Assembly (NCBI RefSeq): GCF_002153425.1
Contig: NZ_KZ119600.1
Location: forward strand, 3,151,920-3,215,919
Direction: 5' to 3'
DNA length: 64,000 bases
From: Litchfieldia alkalitelluris
GTDB taxonomy: Bacteria > Bacillota > Bacilli > Bacillales > Salisediminibacteriaceae
In this document: piece after piece, positions 16,220 to 24,816 of the stretch
How positions within the stretch are numbered: position 1 is the stretch's first letter
How the letters are laid out: every line of letters begins with the position of its first letter
Position numbers and translations under genes: made by a program
The notes under the pieces: model-generated
Told to the model about the DNA's origin: nothing
What the model saw: the letters and a program-made list of their open reading frames with translations, nothing else
The model's database searches: none

Positions 16220-17155
16220 TTAATAGGCCTCCCTATATTTGCGAGAGATATGTCCTGCAAACATATTCATCAACAATGTAAAAATAAACAATGCAAATGC
16301 AACGGCATATAAACTGTAATAAGCTGTTGTACCTGCCCCAGCATCACCACTCGTTACTTCAACTATATAAGCTGTCATCGTTTGCATAGATTGAGTGATA
16401 TCAAAAGTAAAATTCTTCGAACTACCACTAGCAATAGTCACGATCATCGTCTCTCCAATAGCTCTAGATATTCCTAATACAAAAGAAGCAATAATTCCTG
16501 AAATTGCAGCAGGGATAACAACACGAAGCGTCACCTCTAATTTAGTTGCTCCAAGGGCCAATGCTCCTTCACGCATTGCTTTAGGAACCGAATTCATTGC
16601 GTCTTCAGATAAAGAAGCCACAAGTGGAATAATCATTATTCCCATTACAATTCCAGGACTAAGGGCATTTGTTGACTGCAATGCAGGTATAAACTCTCTT
16701 AAAATAGGGGTCACAAATGTGAAGGCAAAGAAACCATATACGATTGTTGGTATCCCTGCTAAAACTTCAATAATTGGTTTTACTGCTTTCCTCACACTTT
16801 CTGAGGCATATTCACTTAAATAGATAGCAGTAGTCAAGCCAATTGGTATTGCTACTAACATTGCTACAAGTGAAATTAATATCGTTCCAGTTAACAATGG
16901 TAAAATACTAAAGCTAGGCTCTACTCGACTTAAAGGTTTCATATTTGTATTAGTAAAAAACTCAATAATAGATACTTCTCTGAAAAAGAGAAATGTTTCA
17001 TATAACAAAGTGGAAACAATACCCACAGTCGTTAAAATGGAAATTGAAGCTAATGCAAATAAGATAAAAGGGATAGTGCGCTCTGCTTTTAGCATCAACT
17101 TATTTTTTTTATCTTTGTTTCGTATAAGATCTTTAACACTCACAGTTTTTCCCAT
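16220..17155 (-). CDS. pstC: Phosphate ABC transporter permease PstC
   Basis: The 311-residue protein has a cytoplasmic basic N-terminus (KDLIRNKDKKNK), six membrane spans and the EAA loop REGALALGATKLEVTLRVVI. GISRAIGETMIVTIASG is the PstC hallmark. The ATG at 17155 has GGAAGGAG upstream. A hairpin separates it from pstS, which should reduce its expression relative to the binding protein. Confidence 0.94.
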   Translation of the reverse strand: MGKTVSVKDLIRNKDKKNKLMLKAERTIPFILFALASISILTTVGIVSTLLYETFLFFREVSIIEFFTNTNMKPLSRVEPSFSILPLLTGTILISLVAMLVAIPIGLTTAIYLSEYASESVRKAVKPIIEVLAGIPTIVYGFFAFTFVTPILREFIPALQSTNALSPGIVMGIMIIPLVASLSEDAMNSVPKAMREGALALGATKLEVTLRVVIPAAISGIIASFVLGISRAIGETMIVTIASGSSKNFTFDITQSMQTMTAYIVEVTSGDAGAGTTAYYSLYAVAFALFIFTLLMNMFAGHISRKYREAY

Positions 17156-17217
17156 AAAAACTGCTCCTTCCATCGTCCAAGTGGATTTTTACCATTTACA
17201 TCTGAAAAAACTTCTAG

Positions 17218-17249
17218 AAAATGAGAAGCATTTACTACTTCTCATTTTC
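17218..17249 (-). terminator. Intercistronic hairpin between pstS and pstC
   Basis: AAAATGAGAAG and CTTCTCATTTT form an 11-bp perfect stem with a 9-nt loop. Its place between the binding-protein gene and the permease genes fits partial termination or mRNA processing, as in many ABC importer operons. Confidence 0.65.
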
Positions 17250-17289
17250 ATTATTTTATAAATTACTATTTTTGATGATAGTTGAAGGC

Positions 17290-18249
17290 TCAGTTAAGTT
17301 TTTGAATAAAGTCTAACGCTTCATCTAGTTCATTATCTGGAAGCGGTGCAAACCCTGTTTCACCTGCAAAAGTTGTAGCACCAGTACTAAAGATATATTC
17401 AGCAAATGCTTTAACTTGGGGCTTCTCTTTAGCAGCATCAAGGTTAAGATTAGTAAATACTGGTCTTGTAAAATTAGCATACGGACCATCTTCAGCAATA
17501 GTTTCTAATGATGGAGCTACAGGACCGTTACCAAAATCAACAGAAACTGCCGTTATTTTATCGTCGTTATTTGCATAATAACCATAGCCAAAGAATGCAA
17601 TTCCATTTACATCTTCAGATACTAAACTTACTAGTGTAGAGTATTCTTGTTGAAGGTTAATTCCTTCTACTAGGTCTTGCTTCTCAATAATGACATCTAC
17701 GAAAAATTCATAAGTTCCGTGGTTTTCATTAGGCCCATAGAAGTTAATTTCTTCAGATGGCCATTCTGGACGGATATCAGACCATAATACATGATCATCA
17801 TCTTTGATGTTACCAGTAACAAACATTGTTTTAATTTCTTCTTCCGTCATCTCCGTAGCCCAATCATTTTCAGGGTTAATTACTAATGTTAATCCATCTA
17901 GTGCAACTTTAAATTCCTTTGAATCGATATCATTCGCTTCTAATTCAGCTACTTCTTCATCCTTTATTGGGCGAGATGCGTTAGAGAAGTCTGTTTCACC
18001 TACAACATACTTTTGCATACCAGCACTTGTACCAGCACGCCCTACCTCGACACTTACTCCTTCCTCAACGGAAGTCATAAATTCATCTGCAATACGAGCC
18101 ATTAAAGGATAAACCGTACCAGACCCATCAATTGAAACTGCTCCAGATAATTCATTTGCATCTGCTTGATTGTCTGTTTCTTCAGAACCACATGCAACTG
18201 ATACTAATGTTAATGTCGCTAATAATAATGTAACTAAGTATTTTTTCAC
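17290..18249 (-). CDS. pstS: Phosphate-binding lipoprotein PstS
   Basis: The lipobox SVAC ends a lipoprotein signal peptide, so Cys near residue 20 should be lipidated outside the membrane. DGSGTVYPL, GRAGTSAGMQKYVVGETDFS and DGLTLVINPEND are typical phosphate-binding segments. I chose GTG at 18249: GGGAGGAAATTTGAA sits just before it, whereas the ATG at 18279 lies upstream of that site and adds ten residues. It delivers phosphate to PstCA and is the first gene of the operon. Confidence 0.95.
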   Translation of the reverse strand: MKKYLVTLLLATLTLVSVACGSEETDNQADANELSGAVSIDGSGTVYPLMARIADEFMTSVEEGVSVEVGRAGTSAGMQKYVVGETDFSNASRPIKDEEVAELEANDIDSKEFKVALDGLTLVINPENDWATEMTEEEIKTMFVTGNIKDDDHVLWSDIRPEWPSEEINFYGPNENHGTYEFFVDVIIEKQDLVEGINLQQEYSTLVSLVSEDVNGIAFFGYGYYANNDDKITAVSVDFGNGPVAPSLETIAEDGPYANFTRPVFTNLNLDAAKEKPQVKAFAEYIFSTGATTFAGETGFAPLPDNELDEALDFIQKLN

Positions 18250-18312
18250 TTCAAATTTCCTCCCTAGGTTTAGTTTCATAATTTGATAGATTATTTCTCT
18301 ACCACAATTTTT

Positions 18313-18376
18313 AGTATAAGAGAGAAATATTAAGGAGATTTGAATTCGAGGTAAATGTTTGTAAACTATTTGTAAA
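18313..18376 (-). promoter_or_regulatory. Pho-box-like promoter region of the pst operon
   Basis: Three TTTAC elements (start of GTAAA on the plus strand at 18351, 18361 and 18372) are spaced by 10-11 bp, the phasing expected for tandem PhoP dimers. A possible -10 is TAATAT at about 18327-18332 or TATACT at 18313-18318. There is no good -35, which fits activator dependence. Confidence 0.65.
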
Positions 18377-18396
18377 GTTTGAATTTACACAAATTT

Positions 18397-18417
18397 GTGC
18401 GGGACCTGGTCCCGCAC
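18397..18417. repeat. GGGACC palindrome, copy 1
   Basis: A perfect 10-bp-arm palindrome with one central base: GTGCGGGACC-T-GGTCCCGCAC. The identical 21-bp sequence recurs at 49986-50006. Confidence 0.85.
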
Positions 18418-18435
18418 TATTTTGTGAACATCAAA

Positions 18436-18484
18436 AAGCCTAATGAATCTGATGTTGTTTAATAACACCAGCTTCATTAGGCTA
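18436..18484 (-). terminator. Long hairpin after the MBL-fold gene
   Basis: AGCCTAATGAA pairs with TTCATTAGGCT, and TTTTT follows on the minus strand. It is the first terminator past the stop at 18590. Confidence 0.75.
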
Positions 18485-18520
18485 CCGTGTAAATTGTTTT
18501 ACTAATATAGAACTCGATAC

Positions 18521-18590
18521 AAGCTATTCGCTTTTTGTGGGCGGATGGTGAGCCACCTTGAAGCTTCGCAGTTGCTAGTAGAGGCTGAGT
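18521..18590. repeat. Fragment of the interspersed repeat family
   Basis: GCTATTCGCTTT...GTGGGCGGATGGTGAGCC and the end GTAGAGGCTGAG are a decayed match to the 29.2-kb copy. Confidence 0.6.
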
Positions 18591-19327
18591 CATTCTTCCC
18601 ATGTTAACCCTCTTTTTCCTAAACTAATGGGGCCTTTAAAATACTTTTTAGCTTCATTGACTAATTGTTGATGGTCCCCAAAGTGAGGTAGGTGTGCAAG
18701 CAACAGTTCTTTAACATTTCCTTTCACGGCTAAAGTTGCTGCCTCTTTACTATTCATATGACCATAGCTCTTTGCTTCTTGCCCCTCATAGAAACTTGTT
18801 TCCGTAATGAGCAGGTCAGCACCTTCTATAAATGGAACCAACGATTCATCATAAGAAGTATCTGCCGAATAAACTATTGAAGTGCCTGATTGTGATTTGA
18901 CTTTAATTGCGTAACACGGCGCAGGATGAGAAGTGGGGTGAAATGTAAAAGAAAGAGATCCAATGGATAGTACTGATTTTTCACCATAATCATAAGCTTC
19001 CGCAAACGTTTTTTTACCAAGTTGCTGATATCCTTGCTGATCGTCTTGATGACCATAAATATGTAAAGGTTGATCAGTATTCTTCAAATTCATATCAACC
19101 ACTCGACTATAGGTTAAAACACCAATATCCGCAACATGATCGTGATGATAATGAGATAGGATTACGGCGTCTATAACTGCCAAATCAATATAATTTTGCA
19201 ATTGGGCAACAGCTCCGCTTCCACAATCTAAAAGAACATTTGTACCTCCATCCTGAAGTAAGTAGCATGATGTTGCTTCGTTTTTTTCAGGATATGCGCC
19301 CCAAAAACCAATTACAGTTAGTTTCAT
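18590..19327 (-). CDS. yhfI: MBL-fold metal-dependent hydrolase, YhfI type
   Basis: The 245-residue protein has the metallo-beta-lactamase/RNase Z core: SHYHHDHVADIG (metal site at about residues 58-69), YSADTSYDESL with the bridging Asp, and LLAHLPHFGD near the end with the last histidines. The start MKLTVIGFWGAYP resembles B. subtilis YhfI. It lacks the RNase Z exosite arm. The substrate is unknown. GGAAAGGGGTAACAT precedes the ATG. The stop lies at the edge of a repeat fragment. Confidence 0.82.
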   Translation of the reverse strand: MKLTVIGFWGAYPEKNEATSCYLLQDGGTNVLLDCGSGAVAQLQNYIDLAVIDAVILSHYHHDHVADIGVLTYSRVVDMNLKNTDQPLHIYGHQDDQQGYQQLGKKTFAEAYDYGEKSVLSIGSLSFTFHPTSHPAPCYAIKVKSQSGTSIVYSADTSYDESLVPFIEGADLLITETSFYEGQEAKSYGHMNSKEAATLAVKGNVKELLLAHLPHFGDHQQLVNEAKKYFKGPISLGKRGLTWEE

Positions 19328-19489
19328 ATGTTACCCCTTTCCAATTTATTATTATATGGGTATTAGCTTATATATAACAGGTAACTTCATGAGTTTGATT
19401 ATAGTATGAAGTTATCATGTTGTCTTTATAATCGAAAGAGGGAAATTATCTAGAAAATAAGTTGTCTCTGTCGGGTTATCTCTATCTTG

Positions 19490-20049
19490 CGTGAGTATCA
19501 CCATTTCCTGTGATTTCGCGTACGATCAGCACTCTATCCAACGCGAATTTCACCATTTCCTTCAATTTCGCGTGTGATTAACCCTCCATCTAACGCGAAA
19601 TCCACCATTTCCAACGAGTTCGTGTGCGATTAACCTCCTATCGAACGCGAGTTTCTTCATTTCCTGTGATTTCGCGTGCGATTAACCTCCTATCGAACGC
19701 GAGTTTCTTCATTTCCTTCAGTTTCGCGTGCGATTAACCTCCTATCGAACGCGAGTTTCTTCATTTCCTTCAGTTTCGCGTGCGATTAACCTCCTATCGA
19801 ACGCGAGTTTCTTCATTTCCTTCAGTTTCGCGTGCGATTAACCTCCTATCGAACGCGAGTTTCTTCATTTCCTTCAGTTTCGCGTGCGATTAACCTCCTA
19901 TCGAACGCGAGTTTCTTCATTTCCTTCATTTTCGCGTACGATCAACCCTCCATCGAACGCGAAATCCGCCATTTCCAACGAGTTCGCGTGCGATCAGCAC
20001 TCTATCGAAAGCAACCTCCATCATTTCCAACGAGTTCGCGTGCGATTAA
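19490..20049. repeat. 52-bp tandem repeat array, about 10.8 copies
   Basis: Units begin at 19490, 19542, 19594, 19646, 19698, 19750, 19802, 19854, 19906, 19958 and 20010. Units 5-8 (19698-19905) are identical; outer units diverge. Each junction carries an imperfect palindrome, TTCGCGTGCGAT ... ATCGAACGCGAG. 52 is not a multiple of 3, so ORFs running through the array are not proteins. There are no unique spacers, so it is not a CRISPR. The rest of 19328-20190 has no gene. Confidence 0.92.
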
Positions 20050-20105
20050 CAGGAACCACTAAACCACTAAACCAAGACACAATTTAGATTCAATTGGATA
20101 ATACA

Positions 20106-20176
20106 AAAACCCCTAACAAAATACAAAAAAACCCTAACAAAACCTGACTCACATCAGATATCATTAGGGGTTTTAC
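20106..20176 (-). terminator. Terminator of the rplU-prp-rpmA operon
   Basis: AAAACCCCTAA can pair with either of two downstream arms, TTAGGGTTTTTTT or TTAGGGGTTTTT, on the minus strand. Two possible 3' arms suggest a duplicated arm. Confidence 0.75.
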
Positions 20177-20190
20177 ATGCTGCGTTATAT

Positions 20191-20484
20191 TTACGCTTCT
20201 TGAGCAACTGGGTACACGCTAACTTGCTTGCGGTCACGTCCAACACGCTCAAATTTAACAACTCCGTCTACTTTCGCAAACAAAGTGTCGTCTCCACCTT
20301 TACCTACGTTCACACCTGGATAAATTTTCGTTCCACGTTGACGTACTAGGATAGATCCGCCAGTAACTTCTTGTCCGTCTCCACGCTTTGTGCCTAGGCG
20401 CTTCGCGATAGAGTCACGACCGTTCTTTGTACTACCTACACCCTTTTTACTTGCGAAAAATTGAAGGTCCAATTTTAAAAACAT
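20191..20484 (-). CDS. rpmA: 50S ribosomal protein L27 with Prp-cleaved leader
   Basis: The 97-residue precursor starts [20 protein letters not shown]. The Firmicutes-specific leader [10 protein letters not shown] is removed by the protease Prp just before ASKKG; the exposed tail reaches the peptidyl-transferase centre. [10 protein letters not shown] and GNIL-like [12 protein letters not shown] are typical L27 segments. AGGAGGTGAAGACC precedes the ATG at 20484. The gene order rplU-prp-rpmA is conserved. Confidence 0.97.
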   Translation of the reverse strand: MFLKLDLQFFASKKGVGSTKNGRDSIAKRLGTKRGDGQEVTGGSILVRQRGTKIYPGVNVGKGGDDTLFAKVDGVVKFERVGRDRKQVSVYPVAQEA

Positions 20485-20511
20485 GGTCTTCACCTCCTGA
20501 ATCACGATTAA

Positions 20512-20841
20512 TTAATTCTTGATTGTTATAAACTGTCCGTACTGTTCCTCTAAGGTTTTCAAAGAGTAGAACAGTCCTTCTAGTAATAATTGTACTTTCT
20601 CATAAGTGCTCGAATCGAGTTTTTCAGGAACACGACAGCGGAGAAAGCCCCCGTCACCCTTCATCTCTACATCTAAACGAACGTCACAGATCGCTGCGAT
20701 TGCATTAACAGCACCGAAAGAAACAGCTGATGCTCCTGCACAAACTAAATCTTTTCCATGCTCTGCAAAATCAGCATGTCCATCCATCGTAAATGTATGA
20801 ATTGAATTGTCATCATTCCTGTCAAAAACAACGTTTATCAT
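20512..20841 (-). CDS. prp: Ribosomal-processing cysteine protease Prp
   Basis: The 109-residue enzyme carries the catalytic pair in DGHADFAEHGKDLVCAGASA: His-22 and Cys-34. It removes the N-terminal leader of L27, encoded just downstream. The family was long annotated as YsxB. It lies between rplU and rpmA, as in other Firmicutes. Confidence 0.94.
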   Translation of the reverse strand: MINVVFDRNDDNSIHTFTMDGHADFAEHGKDLVCAGASAVSFGAVNAIAAICDVRLDVEMKGDGGFLRCRVPEKLDSSTYEKVQLLLEGLFYSLKTLEEQYGQFITIKN

Positions 20842-20850
20842 AAGAACACC

Positions 20851-21159
20851 TTATGCGTTAATCTTTTCAATCGTTACTTTTGTGTATGGTTGACGATGAC
20901 CTTGCTTACGACGGTAGTTTTTCTTAGCTTTGTATTTATACACGATCATCTTCTTGCCACGACCTTGCTTTTCTACTTTAGCAGAAACACTCGCACCCTC
21001 TACGTATGGAGCTCCAACTTTCGTTTCTTCTCCACCTACAAGGATTACTCGGTCAAATGTAACAGCATCTCCTTCACCTGCATCTAATTTCTCGATGTAG
21101 ATTTCTTGGCCTTCTGTTACTTTCACTTGTTTACCACCAGTTTCAATAATAGCGTACAC
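20851..21159 (-). CDS. rplU: 50S ribosomal protein L21
   Basis: The 102-residue protein reads [17 protein letters not shown] at the start and ends with [20 protein letters not shown], the usual L21 signatures. I start at GTG 21159, 7 nt after GGAGG; this gives the length of B. subtilis L21. The frame upstream to 21195 runs through the leader. It is the first gene of the operon. Confidence 0.96.
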   Translation of the reverse strand: MYAIIETGGKQVKVTEGQEIYIEKLDAGEGDAVTFDRVILVGGEETKVGAPYVEGASVSAKVEKQGRGKKMIVYKYKAKKNYRRKQGHRQPYTKVTIEKINA

Positions 21160-21275
21160 GACGGCACCTCCTTCAATACTCAGACTCGCCATCACAGGTG
21201 CTTCTCATTATTTGAGTTGCTTAAAAACCTGATCTGTGCGGTTATAGTTCCTTGGAGCCATCCAAACAACTAACA
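21160..21275 (-). ncRNA. Probable L21 leader (r-protein autoregulatory RNA)
   Basis: About 115 nt separate the predicted transcription start from the rplU start. Firmicutes rplU mRNAs carry a structured L21 leader here. I place it by position and possible stems only; I did not match the consensus base by base. Confidence 0.45.
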
Positions 21276-21281
21276 AAGGAT

Positions 21282-21311
21282 ATCTTACCATATTTCAATA
21301 AACAGTGTCAA
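21282..21311 (-). promoter_or_regulatory. SigA promoter of rplU-prp-rpmA
   Basis: A perfect TTGACA (-35) and TAAGAT (-10) are separated by 18 bp on the minus strand. Confidence 0.75.
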
Positions 21312-21375
21312 TATAAGGTTTTTCGAGCTTTTCTATCCTAATCTTGTTCCCACATGATGAAGTTCAAATTCCATT

Positions 21376-22908
21376 TTAATTTGAGGAGGATTTTAGTCGT
21401 TTTTTCCAAGTTTCCTTAAGCTCGTCTTTATTTCCAACCAATCGTATAGTGCACTGGTTACCTCCTGCTTCACCTTGATCAGAGCGAACTAAATAGATGA
21501 TTTTACGATAAGTATCTTCTAATTGTAATAATCGTTTTTTTCCATCCTCTAGTAAAGCGGACATGATTGTATCATAAACTTCAACTAAAACAGCATCGTC
21601 CAAACTGTTCCTCAAAGCCTGCAAGTCCCGTTCAAATTCTGACAATACATGAGTTAGGCTAGGAACGCGTCCTACACCATGACAGATATGGCAAGGCTCT
21701 TGTAAAACTTCAGCTAAGGATTTTCTAGAACGCTTCCTTGTCAGTTCCACGAGACCAAATTTAGTAAACCCTCCTACATTTGTAAGAGTACGATCCTTCT
21801 TGAGCGCTTTTTTTAAAGTCTCTAATATCAATGACTGATGCTCTTCTTTTTTCATATCAATGAAATCAATTAAAATAATGCCACCAATATCTCGTAACCT
21901 CAAATGTTCAGCAACAGCATTAGCAGCATCTACGTTTGTTTTAAGCACTGTTTCCTGGAGATTTTCCTTACCGATAAATTTGCCTGTATTCACATCGATA
22001 ACTGTCATCGCTTCCGTACTATCAATGATTAAAAAGCCCCCGTTCTTCAACCACACCTTGCGAGACAATGATTTCTCAAGCTGTTTTTCAACATCATAAG
22101 CATGAAAGATATTCTCTTTCCCTTGATATTGTTTGATCCCAGAACTAGAACTGAGTTTTTTCCCACCGAGACGAACAAACTTCTGGTAATCGTCAGCATT
22201 GTCCACGATGACGTCCGTATGGCCATCACTGAAAAAATCAAAATAGATTCTCTGAATGATGGATGATTGACTATAGAGAACAGATGGGATAGAAGATATA
22301 TCATTTCTTTTCTTTAGCATCTCCTCATGCTGCATCCTTAACCAAGCCAACTCCTCCAAAATGTCTTCTTCATCAGCTGATTCTGAAACCGTCCGAAAGA
22401 TGAGACCTTCGCTCCCCTGAATTAACTCCCCACCTAAACTTCTCCAACGTTCACGAACAGGGTCGGCCATCTTTTTTGAAACAGCGATGTACGATGCGTA
22501 TGGCATATAGACTAAGTATTTACCAGGATATGTAACCATTTCAGTCAGTCGTGCACCCTTTGTGCCGGTTGACTCTTTTAATATTTGTACCACGATCGAC
22601 TCTCCCTTTGTAATAAACGAATTTATTTTTGGAGGTACTGCCTGAGGGTTGTTGTTATCCATATAGTTTTGATAAGCAACTAATTCCTTTTTATATAAAA
22701 ATCCGTTTTTGCCCGTTCCAATATCAACAAATGCCGCGTCCATTCCTGGTACGATATCAATTACTTTCCCTAGAATGATATTACTAGAACGGTCCACTTC
22801 GTCCCATTCATACAACCACTCAACAACTTTATCATCTTCTAAAACTGCGGCTCTTTTTTCTCCTGCTAATGAATTTAATATAACTTTTCTCAAGATTAGC
22901 TTCTCCAT
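21376..22908 (-). CDS. rng: Ribonuclease E/G family endoribonuclease
   Basis: About 510 residues form the RNase G catalytic core with no long C-terminal scaffold. An S1 domain contains IVPGMDAAFVDIGTGKNGFL (about residues 45-65). IGGIILIDFIDMKKEEH provides the Mg-binding acidic residues, and CHICHGVGRV the Zn-link cysteines. It cuts single-stranded RNA in mRNA turnover and rRNA processing. B. subtilis lacks this gene and relies on RNase Y and J, so its presence is notable. The start is uncertain: ATG 22908 is used here, but TTG 22893 has the better GGAG. Confidence 0.9.
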   Translation of the reverse strand: MEKLILRKVILNSLAGEKRAAVLEDDKVVEWLYEWDEVDRSSNIILGKVIDIVPGMDAAFVDIGTGKNGFLYKKELVAYQNYMDNNNPQAVPPKINSFITKGESIVVQILKESTGTKGARLTEMVTYPGKYLVYMPYASYIAVSKKMADPVRERWRSLGGELIQGSEGLIFRTVSESADEEDILEELAWLRMQHEEMLKKRNDISSIPSVLYSQSSIIQRIYFDFFSDGHTDVIVDNADDYQKFVRLGGKKLSSSSGIKQYQGKENIFHAYDVEKQLEKSLSRKVWLKNGGFLIIDSTEAMTVIDVNTGKFIGKENLQETVLKTNVDAANAVAEHLRLRDIGGIILIDFIDMKKEEHQSLILETLKKALKKDRTLTNVGGFTKFGLVELTRKRSRKSLAEVLQEPCHICHGVGRVPSLTHVLSEFERDLQALRNSLDDAVLVEVYDTIMSALLEDGKKRLLQLEDTYRKIIYLVRSDQGEAGGNQCTIRLVGNKDELKETWKKRLKSSSN

Positions 22909-22961
22909 TTCTTCTACTAGTTGTCCCAATTATATAAAGAAAGGTGTTTTGCTAGCAAGGG

Positions 22962-23795
22962 CTATACTAATTTAGAAATAGGGTGTAACCTTTTTTCTTC
23001 ATCAAAGAAGGCTTCAAGAACTTGTTTCTCCTCTAGCCTAAAATTGTTATTACCTAGAATAAAATAATGGTACCTCTGCCTATTTACCTTTTTCATTGCT
23101 TCTGCAACAGATATAGTCGGGGAGACTCTAATGATATCTGTACTACCTTTCATTAAATATCTTTTCCGCTCCAGCAAAAACCTTAAAAACATGAAAGGTT
23201 GTTGCTTCCATTCAAGGTAATGATGAATCCATAAAAATATAATGACCACAATCAAATTCAAATGAAACGGTAAGAAAATTAGTCCAATAACAGACATGAT
23301 GGAAAGTAAACTTATAGACATGTAAAAACTTATTTGTTGTGCTTTATGAAAGGGAAAAATATATGAATGAAAGGCAAATAATAGTTTTCCACCATCTAAA
23401 GGGAGGACAGGTAATAAATTAAACAATAGTATTGTTAAGTTGTGAAAGATAAACATCTGATGGTCCCCTTCACTCCAAAAAGGGGTTAATAAAAGAAAGT
23501 AGCTCACCCCCATTAACCATAAATGCTGCACTGGGCCATTTAAAACTACCAATATTTCTTCTCGAACTGGACGGTTTCCATATTCCTCTGTTTCTGCCAT
23601 ACCACCGAATGGAAGGAGTGTAATCTTTTTTATTCGCCAGCGAAAGCGCTGCGCCATCATACTATGTCCCATTTCATGAACAAAGACGATAATAAAGAGC
23701 ATGATGATCTCTTTGAAAAAACCAGAAATAGCACCTGCTCCAAGAATGGCCCAGAAAATAGGGTGGATATGGACTTTTTTAAGTAAGTTAATCAA
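22962..23795 (-). CDS. spoIVFB: Intramembrane metalloprotease SpoIVFB
   Basis: The S2P-type protease cleaves pro-SigmaK in the mother-cell forespore membrane. HEMGH at about residues 40-44 binds zinc, and NLLPVLPLDGG supplies the third ligand. Several membrane spans surround both motifs. A C-terminal regulatory region of about 80 residues follows. It starts at TTG inside the end of spoIVFA, an 8-nt overlap that suggests coupling. Length is 277 residues. Confidence 0.95.
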   Translation of the reverse strand: MINLLKKVHIHPIFWAILGAGAISGFFKEIIMLFIIVFVHEMGHSMMAQRFRWRIKKITLLPFGGMAETEEYGNRPVREEILVVLNGPVQHLWLMGVSYFLLLTPFWSEGDHQMFIFHNLTILLFNLLPVLPLDGGKLLFAFHSYIFPFHKAQQISFYMSISLLSIMSVIGLIFLPFHLNLIVVIIFLWIHHYLEWKQQPFMFLRFLLERKRYLMKGSTDIIRVSPTISVAEAMKKVNRQRYHYFILGNNNFRLEEKQVLEAFFDEEKRLHPISKLV

Positions 23796-24615
23796 TTGTA
23801 ATCACTTCTATTGGGTCTATAAAAGTGTTTCCATCTTTAAGGGCGAAATAATAGACACCAATTTTGTCGTCATCTTCATGTTGCGAAACCGTCCCAATCA
23901 GTTCACCAGGTTCAACAAAATCATATAGTTGAACAGAAACCTCATTAAGCATGCCATACCAAGATTCGATTCCATCATAATGTCTTATGACGACTACCTT
24001 TCCCCATTCTCCCTCTTCATCTTCACCAACAAACCTTACATCTCCGCCACGAATTGCCTCCACCTGTTTTTCACTGTCTGTTTCCACATAAATTCCACGA
24101 CCGTTTTGTTGGAATGATTCACGTATCGTTCCAGTAGCAGGTAGAGCATACATATCCTGATCTTCCTGCTCATCTAAGTTACCTGGAGCCACTAAATTCA
24201 TATCAGGTGGCAGGAGTGCAAGAGGGTGTCCAAAGGAATCTTCATACCACGTAGCAACTGCACTGAATTGGAAATCTTCGTGAAAAGACTGATGAACAAA
24301 ATTCCTTGCTCCTTCTAAATGTGGAGACTGCGTTTGAAAAAGAATGCCGACAAGAAAAAAGAGACAGACACTTGCCAACACTTGCATAATCACCCTATCT
24401 TTACGAAAAATTGGTTGTTCGTTTTGAGTTGATGCAGGTCCCCTGCTGTCTACGTTATATAACGTATATTCACGCTCTTCATCGTGCCTCACCTGATAAG
24501 GAAAAGGCTCACTGCTACGTACTCGTTCACGAACATAGCTTTTTTGACTAGGCTGCTTTCTTTGCCTGCGCTTCGCTTCCATTTTTCTTTTTAGTTTGTC
24601 TACACGATTACTCAT
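23788..24615 (-). CDS. spoIVFA: SpoIVFB regulator SpoIVFA
   Basis: A basic N-terminus (KLKRKMEAKRRQRK) is followed by one membrane span (about residues 73-92) and a C-terminal LytM/M23-like domain (GTIRESFQQNGRGIYVETDS, then VVIRHYDGIESWYGML). The metal ligands of active M23 enzymes are missing, as in SpoIVFA. It holds SpoIVFB with BofA until the forespore signal arrives. It is directly upstream of spoIVFB. Confidence 0.93.
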   Translation of the reverse strand: MSNRVDKLKRKMEAKRRQRKQPSQKSYVRERVRSSEPFPYQVRHDEEREYTLYNVDSRGPASTQNEQPIFRKDRVIMQVLASVCLFFLVGILFQTQSPHLEGARNFVHQSFHEDFQFSAVATWYEDSFGHPLALLPPDMNLVAPGNLDEQEDQDMYALPATGTIRESFQQNGRGIYVETDSEKQVEAIRGGDVRFVGEDEEGEWGKVVVIRHYDGIESWYGMLNEVSVQLYDFVEPGELIGTVSQHEDDDKIGVYYFALKDGNTFIDPIEVITID

Positions 24616-24741
24616 ATACAGTCCCTTCCTATCTCCTTAGTCTTTAGTCTATATGTATGACTTGTCCCCACCATATATGTCAGAAGTTTGTCCCATATTA
24701 AGAAAAGCTTAAGCTTAAGCGCCTGTGGTCATCAAGACATA

Positions 24742-24787
24742 AAAAAGAAGCTGTCCAAAGGTCATATAAATGACTTTGGACAGCCTC
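24742..24787 (-). terminator. Terminator after minD
   Basis: GGCTGTCCAAAGTCATTTAT pairs with the later ATGACCTTTGGACAGCTTC, and TTTTTT follows on the minus strand. It lies 30 bp past the minD stop. Confidence 0.85.
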
Positions 24788-24816
24788 GATTCAGTAACAG
24801 TAATCTATGAAATTAA

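Noticed and set aside
19490-20049. Possible CRISPR array
   Set aside because: The 52-bp units are directly joined, with no unique spacers, and no cas genes are present.
19832-20087. ORFs of 67-76 codons across the repeat array
   Set aside because: The 52-bp period is not a multiple of three, so the frame shifts in each unit. They lack ribosome sites and protein-like composition.
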